Assembly: GCF_013373065.1 (NCBI RefSeq)
Contig: NZ_JABXIN010000001.1
Location: 1 to 64,000, forward strand
Reading direction: 5' to 3'
Source of the DNA: Algoriphagus sp.
Lineage (GTDB): Bacteria; Bacteroidota; Bacteroidia; Cytophagales; Cyclobacteriaceae
DNA: 64,000 bases
Made by a program: the position numbers and the translations under genes. Under the pieces are notes generated by a model. It had not been told where the DNA came from. It searched no databases and was given only the letters and a program-made list of their open reading frames with translations. Below, piece by piece: positions 15,625-26,426 of the stretch (its first letter is position 1; each line of letters starts with the position of its first letter).

Positions 15625-16113
15625 ATGTCGCAACCTCACCCTTTATCTTCAGCCCAAACCACAGCATTGGTTTTACTGAGGCTATTTGTAGGATGGCATT
15701 TTCTTTACGAAGGTGTCATCAAGCTTTATACCCCTTCTTGGACTGCCAAGGGCTATTTACTTAGTGCCACGTACATGGAGTCCTTTTTCCATTGGTTAGC
15801 AAGTGATTCCATGATTTCCATAGTGGACACCCTAAACATCGCCACACTTATTATTGTGGGCGCTGCCTTGGTTTTGGGATTCCGAACCAAACTGGCAAGT
15901 ATCTTGGGAATTGGCCTTTTGTTGCTGTATTACCTTGCGCATCCCCCATTCCCGGGACATCCGCAAGGAATCACTGAAGGAAGTTATTGGATCGTGAATA
16001 AAAACCTGATTGAAGCTGCTGCGCTTCTGGTGGTTTACCAGTTCCCAACCTCCTTGGCCTTTGGTCTGGAAAGAATATTCCATAAAAAAGAACTCCAAAC
16101 CCAACCCCATTAA
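15625..16113 (+). CDS. DoxX family membrane protein
   Basis: 162 residues with four hydrophobic segments and the DoxX pattern: ALVLLRLFVGWHFLYEGVIKL at the start, VDTLNIATLIIVGAALVLGFRTKLA in the middle and NLIEAAALLVVYQF near the end. DoxX proteins are inner-membrane proteins associated with redox chemistry (thiosulfate:quinone oxidoreductase subunit and oxidative-stress complexes in other groups). The gene is 13 bp upstream of a Tat-exported Gfo/Idh/MocA oxidoreductase, so the two form an operon. The DoxX protein may deliver electrons or quinone access for the exported enzyme, which is inference. Confidence 0.87.
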   Translation: MSQPHPLSSAQTTALVLLRLFVGWHFLYEGVIKLYTPSWTAKGYLLSATYMESFFHWLASDSMISIVDTLNIATLIIVGAALVLGFRTKLASILGIGLLLLYYLAHPPFPGHPQGITEGSYWIVNKNLIEAAALLVVYQFPTSLAFGLERIFHKKELQTQPH

Positions 16114-16126
16114 ACCCAGCAAGCTC

Positions 16127-17755
16127 ATGTCAACAGATAAAAAATTATTTAGCGGATTTTCGAGAAGAGATTGGTTAAAAAGTCTGGCAGGCCTTCCTAT
16201 CCTAGGAACAGTTTGGGCGGCTGGATTGGACACTACCAAAAAATCCAAACTAGAAAAAGAATTACTACTTGAAAGATTAAATATAAAGGCAAGTCCTCCA
16301 CCTCCATCAGGATCCATGGAAGGAGCACCCGTGCGGGTGGGATTGATCGGGTTTGGTATTCGAGGAGAACAACTTATGCGTGCCTTAGGCTTCGCAACGA
16401 AAGAGTGGCTAGAGGCCATGGCAAAATCCAGTCAGGAAAACCCGAATGATAATCGACTGGCCGATTTTCAGGCTCAGGAGAACCTAAACATCAAGCTGAC
16501 CGGAATCTGTGATATTTTTGATTATAGAGCTGAAAAAGCACTAAACTCTTTCAATACACCAGACAACCCTGTCAAACGCTATGATACCTATCTGGATTTG
16601 ATTCATAGCGGCGATGTAGACGCGGTAGTTATTGCAACTCCCGATCATTGGCATGCTCCTATGGCGAAGGCAGCTATTGAGGCCGGAGTACATGTGTATG
16701 TAGAAAAACCCATGACCCACACGATTTCCGAAACCTACACGCTTCGGGAAGCAGTTCGCAATAATCCAGGTGCTGTTTTAGCTGTGGGGCACCAACACCG
16801 ACAAACACTTAGCTTCTTAACTGCCCAAGATGCTATTGCCAAAAATACGTTGGGACATGTTTCTTTGGTCGTTACCAATACCAATCGAAACGATGATAAT
16901 GGCGCCTGGCAATATGAAATCCATCCGGATGCTTCTCCAGAGACTATTGATTGGAATGCATTCTTAGGCAATGCCCCTTATGAACCCTTTAATAAAGAGC
17001 ATTTCTTCCGCTGGAGAAAATGGTGGGCTTATGGTTCGGGTTTATCCGGAGACCTTTTGACTCATGATTACGATCGAATCAACTGTGTGTTGAATATGGG
17101 TATTCCGAAATATGTGACTGCTTCCGGAGGAATTTACACCCACCGAGATGGCCGTAATGTACCGGATGTCATGCAAGTCAATATGGATTTCCCTGATTTC
17201 AGTACTGGCTCCAGTCAAGAACCTGGAAAAGAAAAAGGAATGTCCTTGGTTTATAGTGCGACACTTGGAAATCAATTTGACCGAGGTACCGTTCTTATGG
17301 GACATGATGCTTCTATGGAGCTAGGAAATATTCTGACCATCTACGCAGATCCTCGATCTAGCCAATACAAGGATATGATTCAGGAAGGTCGAATTGATCC
17401 ATCAGTACCAATTTACCAGTATGACCCAAGTGCAGATGGCGTGGACGCCGTGACTTCCGCAACCGCGAAGTACTTTGCCAATAAAGGACTTCTATGGACC
17501 TATCGGGATGGAAAGCGGGTTGATTCAACCTTCCTCCACTTGCGTGAATGGCTCAGCTGTATCCGAAATGGTGGTAATCCAAGTTGCGGCATTAATGAAG
17601 GCTTTGAAGAAGCCATCACCGCACATATGGCAGGACTTTCTTATAAAATTGGAAGAAGAATCGAATGGGATGCCGAAAACGAACAGGTAATCGCGCTTCC
17701 GGGAGAAGATTTAGATGCCATTTTATTGGATAATACTGTCGACTACACTACTTAA
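16127..17755 (+). CDS. Tat-exported Gfo/Idh/MocA family oxidoreductase
   Basis: The ORF track starts at 16010, inside the DoxX gene. The true start is the ATG at 16127, which gives 542 residues and places a Tat signal at the N-terminus (FSRRDWLKSLAGLPILG). The Rossmann fold begins VRVGLIGFGIRGEQLM, and the family catalytic motif EKP is present in VYVEKPMTH. The enzyme should bind NAD(P) before export and oxidise or reduce a sugar or glycoside in the periplasm. At 542 residues it is longer than simple sugar dehydrogenases (~340-400), because of extra segments in the C-terminal domain. It is co-transcribed with DoxX and ends at a strong terminator. Confidence 0.9.
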   Translation: MSTDKKLFSGFSRRDWLKSLAGLPILGTVWAAGLDTTKKSKLEKELLLERLNIKASPPPPSGSMEGAPVRVGLIGFGIRGEQLMRALGFATKEWLEAMAKSSQENPNDNRLADFQAQENLNIKLTGICDIFDYRAEKALNSFNTPDNPVKRYDTYLDLIHSGDVDAVVIATPDHWHAPMAKAAIEAGVHVYVEKPMTHTISETYTLREAVRNNPGAVLAVGHQHRQTLSFLTAQDAIAKNTLGHVSLVVTNTNRNDDNGAWQYEIHPDASPETIDWNAFLGNAPYEPFNKEHFFRWRKWWAYGSGLSGDLLTHDYDRINCVLNMGIPKYVTASGGIYTHRDGRNVPDVMQVNMDFPDFSTGSSQEPGKEKGMSLVYSATLGNQFDRGTVLMGHDASMELGNILTIYADPRSSQYKDMIQEGRIDPSVPIYQYDPSADGVDAVTSATAKYFANKGLLWTYRDGKRVDSTFLHLREWLSCIRNGGNPSCGINEGFEEAITAHMAGLSYKIGRRIEWDAENEQVIALPGEDLDAILLDNTVDYTT

Positions 17756-17777
17756 AGTCAAAATCACTCCAACCTAA

Positions 17778-17810
17778 AGAGACTCGCCATACCAGCGAGT
17801 CTCTTTTTTT
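17778..17810 (+). terminator. Intrinsic terminator of the DoxX-oxidoreductase operon
   Basis: AGAGACTCGC-CATACCA-GCGAGTCTCT followed by an uninterrupted T-run. It lies 22 bp after the oxidoreductase stop codon. Confidence 0.9.
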
Positions 17811-18006
17811 AGTTATCTTCTAATGTCAAGGTTTTTTCAACGCAATAATTCAACTGATTTTTATCAGCAAATCCAAATCTGATTTTTAATTTATTTAAAT
17901 TAATTTATTGATATTCAAATAATTAAATCATTTTACACTTGAATTCAAAAACCTCATAGAAACAATCTATTTTTTTACAGATTTAATAGGATCTAATTTC
18001 GAATAG

Positions 18007-20307
<2,301 letters not shown>

Positions 20308-20327
20308 TTTCTTTTCAAAGATTACCC

Positions 20328-20363
20328 AAAAGGGTCGGTTCAGTTTGAGCCGACCCTTTTCTA
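20328..20363 (+). terminator. Intrinsic terminator of katG
   Basis: AAAAGGGTCGG and CCGACCCTTTT form an 11-bp stem with an 11-nt loop, about 20 bp after the katG stop. The final T-run is short. Confidence 0.85.
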
Positions 20364-20468
20364 TTTTACATGATTCTATTCCCATTTCCAGCTATCAAAA
20401 AATTTCGAAAAGGCTCTATATATTAAGCCCAAAGGCATAAATTAGAGAATATTCAAGCAATCACCCTT

Positions 20469-21950
20469 ATGATCCCATTGATTGAAAGAGCCTTTCAATT
20501 TCCTTCCCGGACAGCTGTTGTTGACAGGGGAAATAAATTCAACTATCAAGATTTACTCGAGCGAAGTGCGGCAATAGCCCAGTCTCTTTTAGGTGAGCAA
20601 AAGGATTTAAACCAACAAAGAGTCGCTTTTATTGTCAACCCCTCTTATGATTATTTAGCGGTTCAGTGGGGAATTTGGAGAGCAGGTGGAATAGCAGTGC
20701 CGCTTTGTACTTCCTACCCTTTTCCTTCTTTGCAATATGTCATTGAAGATACCCAAGCCAGCTTTTTGATCGTTGCACCAGAATTTGAAGAGACTCTCTC
20801 CCCCTACCAAAAAAGTCAAACTCTAACATACCTATCAACGAGGGACCTTCAGAATTATCCAACAGGGGCATTACCGGATATTAATCCAAATCGGGGAGCG
20901 ATGATTTTGTATACGAGTGGCACCACTAGTTTGCCTAAGGGAGTTTTAAGTACGCACCAAACCATCTCCGCCCAAATCAAAAGCTTGGTAGAAGCTTGGA
21001 ATTGGTCAGAGAAAGACCACATCTTATCTATTCTCCCTTTGCACCATGTTCACGGAATTATCAATGTCAATTCCTGTGCTTTATGGTCCGGTGCAACAGT
21101 CGAGTTTTTACCACAATTTGATCCCGCCAAAGTCTTTGAAATCTTTTGCCAAGGAGAGGTAAATGTCTTTATGGCTGTTCCCACGATTTATTTCAAGTTG
21201 ATTGCTTTCTATGAAACCCTCCCAAGTTCCAAGCAGGAAGAGATCCAAAATGCGCTGAAAAAATTCAGGTTTATGGTCTCCGGCTCTGCTGCACTGCCGG
21301 TATCGGTGATGGAAAAATGGAAAAGTATTTCCGGACACACTTTATTGGAGCGTTATGGAATGACTGAAATAGGCATGGCAATTAGCAACCCCTATGACGG
21401 AGAGCGAAGACCTGGCCATATCGGACAGCCTCTTCCAGGTGTTTCGGTGAGGCTTTGTGATGAAAATGGAAAGGAAGTGCCAGCTGGCACCGCAGGAGAA
21501 ATTCAGGTTAAGGGCGAAACTGTTTTCTCTGAATATTGGGGTAAGCCGGAAGCTACTGCCAAAGCTTTTACACCTGATGGATGGTTTAAAACAGGAGACA
21601 TTGCTATCGTAGAAGAAGGCTATTATCGGATTTTGGGAAGGGATTCGGTGGACATTATCAAATCCGGCGGATACAAAATTTCAGCCTTGGAAATAGAAGA
21701 AAAAATCCGAGCCCATGAAGCTGTTAAGGATTGCGGCGTAGTAGGAATCCCTGATGAGGAATGGGGAGAAAAAGTAGTGGCTGCTTTGGTTGCCGATCCA
21801 AATGTTGACATTTCCGAATTAAAGAACTGGCTTCGGGCTCAATTACCTTCCTACAAAATTCCCAAAGAATTTCTCTTCCTGGACGAATTACCTCGCAACG
21901 CATTAGGAAAAGTGACTAAAAACGAACTCAAAAAACGATTTAACTCATGA
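20469..21950 (+). CDS. matB: Acyl-CoA synthetase, probably malonyl-CoA synthetase (MatB/ACSF3-like)
   Basis: A 493-residue AMP-forming ligase of the ANL superfamily. It has the P-loop ILYTSGTTSLPKG, LLERYGMTEIG, DGWFKTGD and the hinge motif GRDSVDIIKSGGYKISALEIE, followed by the catalytic-lysine end RNALGKVTKNEL. The hinge segment DIIKSGGYKxSALEIE is the pattern seen in malonyl-CoA synthetases such as ACSF3. The gene overlaps madL by 4 bp, and madL overlaps madM, so activation of imported malonate to malonyl-CoA is the likely job. Other short dicarboxylates cannot be excluded from sequence alone. Confidence 0.88.
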   Translation: MIPLIERAFQFPSRTAVVDRGNKFNYQDLLERSAAIAQSLLGEQKDLNQQRVAFIVNPSYDYLAVQWGIWRAGGIAVPLCTSYPFPSLQYVIEDTQASFLIVAPEFEETLSPYQKSQTLTYLSTRDLQNYPTGALPDINPNRGAMILYTSGTTSLPKGVLSTHQTISAQIKSLVEAWNWSEKDHILSILPLHHVHGIINVNSCALWSGATVEFLPQFDPAKVFEIFCQGEVNVFMAVPTIYFKLIAFYETLPSSKQEEIQNALKKFRFMVSGSAALPVSVMEKWKSISGHTLLERYGMTEIGMAISNPYDGERRPGHIGQPLPGVSVRLCDENGKEVPAGTAGEIQVKGETVFSEYWGKPEATAKAFTPDGWFKTGDIAIVEEGYYRILGRDSVDIIKSGGYKISALEIEEKIRAHEAVKDCGVVGIPDEEWGEKVVAALVADPNVDISELKNWLRAQLPSYKIPKEFLFLDELPRNALGKVTKNELKKRFNS

Positions 21951-22315
21951 CCATTTACGGCGTAGCCCTTTTGGCAATTTCTTTTCTTCTCGGCCAGTGG
22001 ATGGGCGAACTTTTGGGCGATTGGCTGGGAATCCAAGCCAATGTAGGAGGGGTTGGTTTTGCTATGATTATTTTGATGCTCGGTAAAGAATGGCTGGTTC
22101 AGAAAAAACAGATGACTCCTGAATTGACAGGAGGAATCGCTTTTTGGAGTAAAATGTATATCCCTGTAGTCATTGCCATGGCGGCCAGTCTCAACGTGAA
22201 ATCAGCTGTTTCATCCGGAAGTCTAGCTTTGTTTGCAGGTATTATCCCGGTTTTGGCAGGTTTCCTGGCTTTTCCATGGATTATGAAAAAATTCAATCCC
22301 CGACATCATGGATAA
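21947..22315 (+). CDS. madL: Malonate transporter subunit MadL
   Basis: A 122-residue membrane protein with four hydrophobic segments. It matches MadL, the small subunit of the two-component malonate:cation symporter (GVALLAISFLLGQWMGELLG, then ELTGGIAFWSKMYIPVVIAMAA). It overlaps the synthetase gene at ATGA and the madM gene by 8 bp, a translationally coupled arrangement. With MadM it would bring malonate across the inner membrane using a sodium or proton gradient. Confidence 0.92.
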   Translation: MTIYGVALLAISFLLGQWMGELLGDWLGIQANVGGVGFAMIILMLGKEWLVQKKQMTPELTGGIAFWSKMYIPVVIAMAASLNVKSAVSSGSLALFAGIIPVLAGFLAFPWIMKKFNPRHHG

Positions 22316-23066
22316 CTTGGTGAGATTGATCGAAAAGAACGGGCTAATCTTCGGTTTTTTATGTGTTGGTGTTATTTTCCTTTTGGGAGAAATTCTTTCT
22401 AAAACCATTTTCCGTTCTAAAATTCCAGGTTCAGCCATCGCAATTTTTCTAGGATTGCTCTTGGGCTATTTAGGTGGGCTCTGGTCGGACGGGGAAAAGG
22501 GCCTTGCCAGTCTATCATTATTTGCGGGAGTTGGATTGCTTGGGGGAGCCATGTTTCGGGATTTCACCATCGTAGCCACCGCCTTGGGAGCTAATTTGGA
22601 ATTAATTCGAAAGGCTGGCTGGTTGGGTTTGATTTCTCTCTTGATAGGAATTGTGTTGTTCTTTATTCTAGGTGTTTTACTTGCCTATGCTTGGGGTTTT
22701 CGGGATGCAGCCAGTCTCTGCACCATCGGCGCAGGAGCTTGTACCTATATTGTTGGCCCCATAACTGGCGCTGCTGTGGGAGCTTCTTCTGAAGTTATTG
22801 CCCTAAGTATTGCAACGGGAGTAGTCAAAACCATCGCAGTAACGATCTTTACTCCACTTGCTGCCAAGAAGATCGGGCTGAATGGTCCTGAATCAGCTAT
22901 GGCCTTCGGAGGTATGATGGGGACATCCAGTGGAGTAGCGGCAGGATTAGCTGCAACTGATCCGGCCCTCGTTCCTTATGGAGCAGTAACCGCGACCTTT
23001 TATACGGGAGTAGGTTGCTTGCTTTGTCCTTCTCTTTTCTATTTGATCCTGAACTTATTTTTTTAA
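22308..23066 (+). CDS. madM: Malonate transporter subunit MadM
   Basis: A 252-residue polytopic membrane protein with seven to eight hydrophobic segments, many of them Gly/Ala-rich (GAGACTYIVGPITGAAVGASSEV; GGMMGTSSGVAAGLAATDPA). This is the MadM subunit of the malonate symporter. Known MadLM pairs work as two separate subunits. It is the last gene of the malonate operon. No malonate decarboxylase (mdc/mad) or malonyl-CoA decarboxylase gene is present in the window, so imported malonate may feed fatty acid synthesis directly. No terminator was seen after it. Confidence 0.92.
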   Translation: MDNLVRLIEKNGLIFGFLCVGVIFLLGEILSKTIFRSKIPGSAIAIFLGLLLGYLGGLWSDGEKGLASLSLFAGVGLLGGAMFRDFTIVATALGANLELIRKAGWLGLISLLIGIVLFFILGVLLAYAWGFRDAASLCTIGAGACTYIVGPITGAAVGASSEVIALSIATGVVKTIAVTIFTPLAAKKIGLNGPESAMAFGGMMGTSSGVAAGLAATDPALVPYGAVTATFYTGVGCLLCPSLFYLILNLFF

Positions 23067-23111
23067 CCCTAACCGAAAATTCAATCTTAGAAGTTTTTAC
23101 TAGATTTCGAA

Positions 23112-23966
23112 ATGAAGCGATTTGTAATCCTTGCCATTCTATTCTTTCCACTTATTGTTCACTCCCAAACAGTGTGCACACCAGAAAGTAGAGATAGATT
23201 AGAAAAAGCCCTCGACTTTTTGAAAGATTTAGATTCTCAACAGCTCACGATCAATGAACTTGTTGTTGAAATTGGAAAGCATTTTCAAGGAACACCCTAT
23301 GTAGAAAAGACCCTAGAAATCCCTGGTCCGGAGCAATTGGTGATTGACTTGCAGGGAGTGGATTGCACGACCTACCTCGAAACGGTGGTAACCTTAGCTC
23401 GGATGGCAAAAGAAGGGAGAAATGATTTTGTTACTTTCGAAGAAGAACTGGAAAATCTCCGCTATCGGAACGGTAAAAATGAAGGCTATCCATCCCGCCT
23501 CCACTACTTCTCAGACTGGATTGCTGTCAATGAAGAAAAGGGAATTTTAAAAGATATTACCAAGCAAACCGGAGGAATCCCGTACGAAAATCATCCGACT
23601 TTTATGACTGAAAACCCACAATTCTATCCCCAACTCAGCAATCGGGAAAATGTAGAGCAGCTTCAAAATATCGAAGCCTCCATCCGTCTTCGGAAATACT
23701 TTTTCATTCCAAAAGACAAAATCGCTGCAAGTGAAAGTCAAATCCAACCTGGCGATCTCATTGCCATTACGACATCCATTTCCAATCTCGATATGGTTCA
23801 TGTAGGATTTGCCGTGGAACAAAACGGGAGAATTCACCTCATGCATGCGAGCTCGGCAAACCAAGAAGTGGAAATTTCCGAAAAGCCTTTGCATGATTAC
23901 TTGGCTGGAAATCGCAGTCAATCCGGAATTATGGTTGCCCGCCTAAATCCTCCCAGCACCAATTAA
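23112..23966 (+). CDS. DUF1460 N-acetylmuramoyl-L-alanine amidase-like secreted protein
   Basis: 284 residues with a signal peptide (FVILAILFFPLIVHSQ). The mature protein is an NlpC/P60-related DUF1460 domain: catalytic Cys in GVDCTTYLETVVTLARM, His in DMVHVGFAVEQNG, and a following HLMHASS strand. Structures of Bacteroides members have been related to N-acetylmuramoyl-L-alanine amidase activity, so it probably trims cell-wall peptides in the periplasm. It follows madM by 45 bp but has no evident functional link to malonate. Confidence 0.88.
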   Translation: MKRFVILAILFFPLIVHSQTVCTPESRDRLEKALDFLKDLDSQQLTINELVVEIGKHFQGTPYVEKTLEIPGPEQLVIDLQGVDCTTYLETVVTLARMAKEGRNDFVTFEEELENLRYRNGKNEGYPSRLHYFSDWIAVNEEKGILKDITKQTGGIPYENHPTFMTENPQFYPQLSNRENVEQLQNIEASIRLRKYFFIPKDKIAASESQIQPGDLIAITTSISNLDMVHVGFAVEQNGRIHLMHASSANQEVEISEKPLHDYLAGNRSQSGIMVARLNPPSTN

Positions 23967-24036
23967 TTTTCAATCCCATTTGAAATGAGATTCAATCTCA
24001 ATTTCAAAATCATTTGAAACAAAATGTAAATAAAAC

Positions 24037-24070
24037 TTGACATATGTAAAATCTTATTTACATTTGTAAA
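24037..24070 (+). promoter_or_regulatory. Bacteroidetes-type promoter overlapped by a palindrome
   Basis: TTG at 24037-24039 and TACATTTG at 24059-24066 match the -33 TTG and -7 TAnnTTTG consensus with a 19-bp spacer. The -7 element is embedded in TTTACATTTGTAAA (24057-24070), a TTTACA-NN-TGTAAA palindrome. Further TTTACAT and ATGTAAA half sites flank it. The HTH protein encoded two genes downstream is the natural candidate binder. Confidence 0.65.
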
Positions 24071-24091
24071 GTGAACTTTACATAACGAACT

Positions 24092-24493
24092 ATGGAAACC
24101 ATGAAATTGGAACGAACAAAACGAATTAGAAAGCTAGCAGTCTGGACATGGACTTGGGTAGCGACTATGGCAATAGCGACATTAGGACCGGAATTTATTT
24201 GGGATAATCACTCATTCTTGACTCCATTTGCAATCATAGTAAACTTGGCAAATGGGATTCTAATGATTCTCGCAAATCGGGATTTATTTAATCACTTCGA
24301 TGAATTGGAGCGAAAAATTCATCTGGAAGCGATGGGAATCACCCTTGGTCTTACGGTAGTGGTAGGCTTGACCTTTTCTCTTTTAGACCAAAAAGATTTA
24401 ATCCCTTTTGATGCGGAAATTGGCTATTTGGTGATGTTTACGGGTATCTGTTACCTCACTGCAGTACTAATTAACACGCGTCGCTTCAAATGA
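24092..24493 (+). CDS. Small four-helix membrane protein paired with an HTH regulator
   Basis: 133 residues with four predicted TMs (~15-33, 42-62, 85-104, 112-130) and a charged loop, FNHFDELERKIHLEAMG. The loop pattern DELERKIxLEA is common in a family of bacterial membrane proteins encoded next to small Xre regulators. Its function is not known. It overlaps the HTH gene at ATGA, so the two are co-translated. The promoter upstream carries palindromes that suggest autoregulation. A second start at Met4 is possible. Confidence 0.8.
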   Translation: METMKLERTKRIRKLAVWTWTWVATMAIATLGPEFIWDNHSFLTPFAIIVNLANGILMILANRDLFNHFDELERKIHLEAMGITLGLTVVVGLTFSLLDQKDLIPFDAEIGYLVMFTGICYLTAVLINTRRFK

Positions 24494-24687
24494 AAAACAA
24501 GATCCGAGACCTCCGAGAACAAAAAGGGATGACCCAAGAGGAATTAGCGGAATTCATTGGAGTATCCCGACAGACGATCAATGCGATTGAAAAGCAAAAA
24601 TTTGATCCAAGTTTGCCCACTGCCTTCAAAATGGCAAAACTCTTCGGATTGCCGATCGAGTCCATTTTCCAGTTTGAAGAAAAATAA
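24490..24687 (+). CDS. Xre-family helix-turn-helix transcriptional regulator
   Basis: 65 residues, almost entirely one HTH_3 domain (IRDLREQKGMTQEELAEFIGVSRQTINAIEKQKFDPSL), with a short C-terminal tail (LFGLPIESIFQFEEK). This compact form is the common YozG/Cro-like stand-alone regulator. It has no effector or protease domain. Because it is co-transcribed with a membrane protein behind a promoter overlapped by TTTACA-NN-TGTAAA, it probably represses its own operon; the membrane protein might sequester it or be its target. Confidence 0.92.
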   Translation: MKNKIRDLREQKGMTQEELAEFIGVSRQTINAIEKQKFDPSLPTAFKMAKLFGLPIESIFQFEEK

Positions 24688-24711
24688 TTGACAGATTTGA
24701 CAAAACAACCT

Positions 24712-26352
24712 CTAATTCATCCGAAGAAGAGATACGTAGAAATTTGGGTTTATTTCTAAAACCTGTCCTTTCAATCCGGTTTGTTCCTGCCAATCAGTGC
24801 TAGGATGAAGCCGGATTTTTTTATCTCCGATCATGACATCCACCGGCATATCAAAAGAGGGAATACAATTCATCCAACGATAGTGAAGGGTATTGTCTTT
24901 TGAAAAATAATATTCCAGAGTTGGAATACTAGTCTCACGAAGATACTGATCAAAGAAGGGTTTTAAATCAATTCCTGCCTGCTGCGAAATGAAATTTTCA
25001 ACCTGACGAGTAGAAACAGTCTGATGATAAAACTCTTGATTTAACCCTCTCAGGATAGCTCTCCACTTTTCATCATCCTGAATAATCCCCCGAAGAGTAT
25101 TGAGCATGTTTCCGCCTTTATAATACATATCCCCCGAGCCTCGTCTATTCACTCCATAGGTACCGATAATAGGTCGGTCATTTTGTATTCGGGCACGTGT
25201 ACCTCGGACATATTCCTGTCCGGCTTCTTTCCCATAGAAATACTCTAAAAAGAGACTCTCGGAATAATTCGTAAAACTCTCATGGATCCACATATCTGCC
25301 ACATCCCGGTAGGTAATGTTATTGGCAAACCACTCATGTCCTGACTCGTGAATGATAATAAAATCAAACTTCATCCCCCATCCTGTGCCGCTCAAATCTG
25401 TTCCCCGATAGCCATTTTGATAGCCATTTCCGTAGGTTACTGAACTCTGATGCTCCATTCCTAAATAGGGTGCCTCCACAAGCTTGAATCCATCCTCATA
25501 AAATGGATAAGGGCCAAACCAATGCTCAAAAGCTTTCATCATGCGAGGAGCATCTTCAAATTGTTTTTTGGCTTTCTCTAAATTTTCCCGAAGCACATAA
25601 TAATCCATGGTGAGAGGACCTTTTTCACCTTGATATTCCTCACTAAAATGCACATAGTCCCCAATACTAATATTCACCCCATAGTCATTAATGGGGTTGG
25701 CAACAAACCAATGATAGGTTTTGGTCTCCCCATGATCATCAACCTTTCGAAGTCGGCCATTGGACACATCCATCAAATCTTTAGGAACCGTCACCGAGAT
25801 CAAAAGGCTATCCACCTCATCGGCAGGATGATCTTTGGTTGGCCACCAAATACTGGACCCGATCCCTTGGTTGGAGTTAGCTATAAAATGCTTTCCATTG
25901 CTATCTTTTTGCCAAGTGATGCCTCCATCCCAAGGAGGACGAACGGCAATTTTTGGCTTTCCTCCATATTGAATCTCCAGCTCTTCAAATTCTCCCTGCT
26001 TTTGTTCTTTTTGTAAGGAAAAAAAATGTGCAGCACCTTCTCGACGGAAAGAAAGTTCAAGCCCGTCTTGTTTCACGGAAGTGATAGTGAGAGGCTCTTG
26101 CAAATCGATTTGAAGGGTTTGAGCTGGATTTTTGACTTGGTAACGAACCAAATTTGTCCCTTTGATCGATTGGGATTCAGGAAAAACTTCAACCGATAGA
26201 TGATAGTAATTCAAATCCCACCATGCACGCTCGGGAGTAATACTTCCTCTCAATGTGTCTGCCCTAGTAATGACATCCTGCGAAAATACGCTGCTTAACA
26301 ACCCAAAAAACAAGGACATACAGCCGATCAAACTCAACAAGCCTTTAGACAT
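24712..26352 (-). CDS. M1 family metallopeptidase (aminopeptidase)
   Basis: 546 residues with a signal peptide ending ...LSSVFSQ. The N-terminal beta domain (~30-230) is followed by the gluzincin catalytic domain: zinc motif IIIHESGHEWFANN (HExxH) and the third ligand Glu 18 residues on, in WIHESFTNYSE. The exopeptidase motif appears as YLGMEHQSSVTYG, a variant of GxMEN with His in place of Asn. The length is that of the short Bacteroidetes M1 form without the C-terminal HEAT-like domain. It should act outside the cytosol, releasing amino acids from peptides, in line with the DPP-IV gene just upstream. Its start lies 4 bp from a heptanucleotide repeat. Confidence 0.9.
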   Translation of the reverse strand: MSKGLLSLIGCMSLFFGLLSSVFSQDVITRADTLRGSITPERAWWDLNYYHLSVEVFPESQSIKGTNLVRYQVKNPAQTLQIDLQEPLTITSVKQDGLELSFRREGAAHFFSLQKEQKQGEFEELEIQYGGKPKIAVRPPWDGGITWQKDSNGKHFIANSNQGIGSSIWWPTKDHPADEVDSLLISVTVPKDLMDVSNGRLRKVDDHGETKTYHWFVANPINDYGVNISIGDYVHFSEEYQGEKGPLTMDYYVLRENLEKAKKQFEDAPRMMKAFEHWFGPYPFYEDGFKLVEAPYLGMEHQSSVTYGNGYQNGYRGTDLSGTGWGMKFDFIIIHESGHEWFANNITYRDVADMWIHESFTNYSESLFLEYFYGKEAGQEYVRGTRARIQNDRPIIGTYGVNRRGSGDMYYKGGNMLNTLRGIIQDDEKWRAILRGLNQEFYHQTVSTRQVENFISQQAGIDLKPFFDQYLRETSIPTLEYYFSKDNTLHYRWMNCIPSFDMPVDVMIGDKKIRLHPSTDWQEQTGLKGQVLEINPNFYVSLLRMN

Positions 26353-26356
26353 AAGC

Positions 26357-26417
26357 TAATTCCTAATTCCTAATTCCTAATTCCTAATTCCTAATTCCTA
26401 ATTCCTAATTCCTAATT
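26357..26417. repeat. Heptanucleotide tandem repeat (TAATTCC)8
   Basis: Eight perfect copies of TAATTCC plus a partial ninth. They lie between the stop of the DPP-IV-like gene and the start of the M1 peptidase gene, both on the minus strand. Read on that strand the unit is GGAATTA, so every copy carries a purine-rich GGAA just upstream of the M1 start codon. Confidence 0.95.
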
Positions 26418-26426
26418 ATAACAAAA

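Noticed and set aside
16010-16126. N-terminal extension of the 581-aa ORF
   Set aside because: It overlaps the DoxX gene and hides the Tat signal; the ATG at 16127 gives RRDWLKSLAG near the N-terminus.
26357-26417. CRISPR array
   Set aside because: The unit is 7 bp with no spacers; it is a simple tandem repeat.
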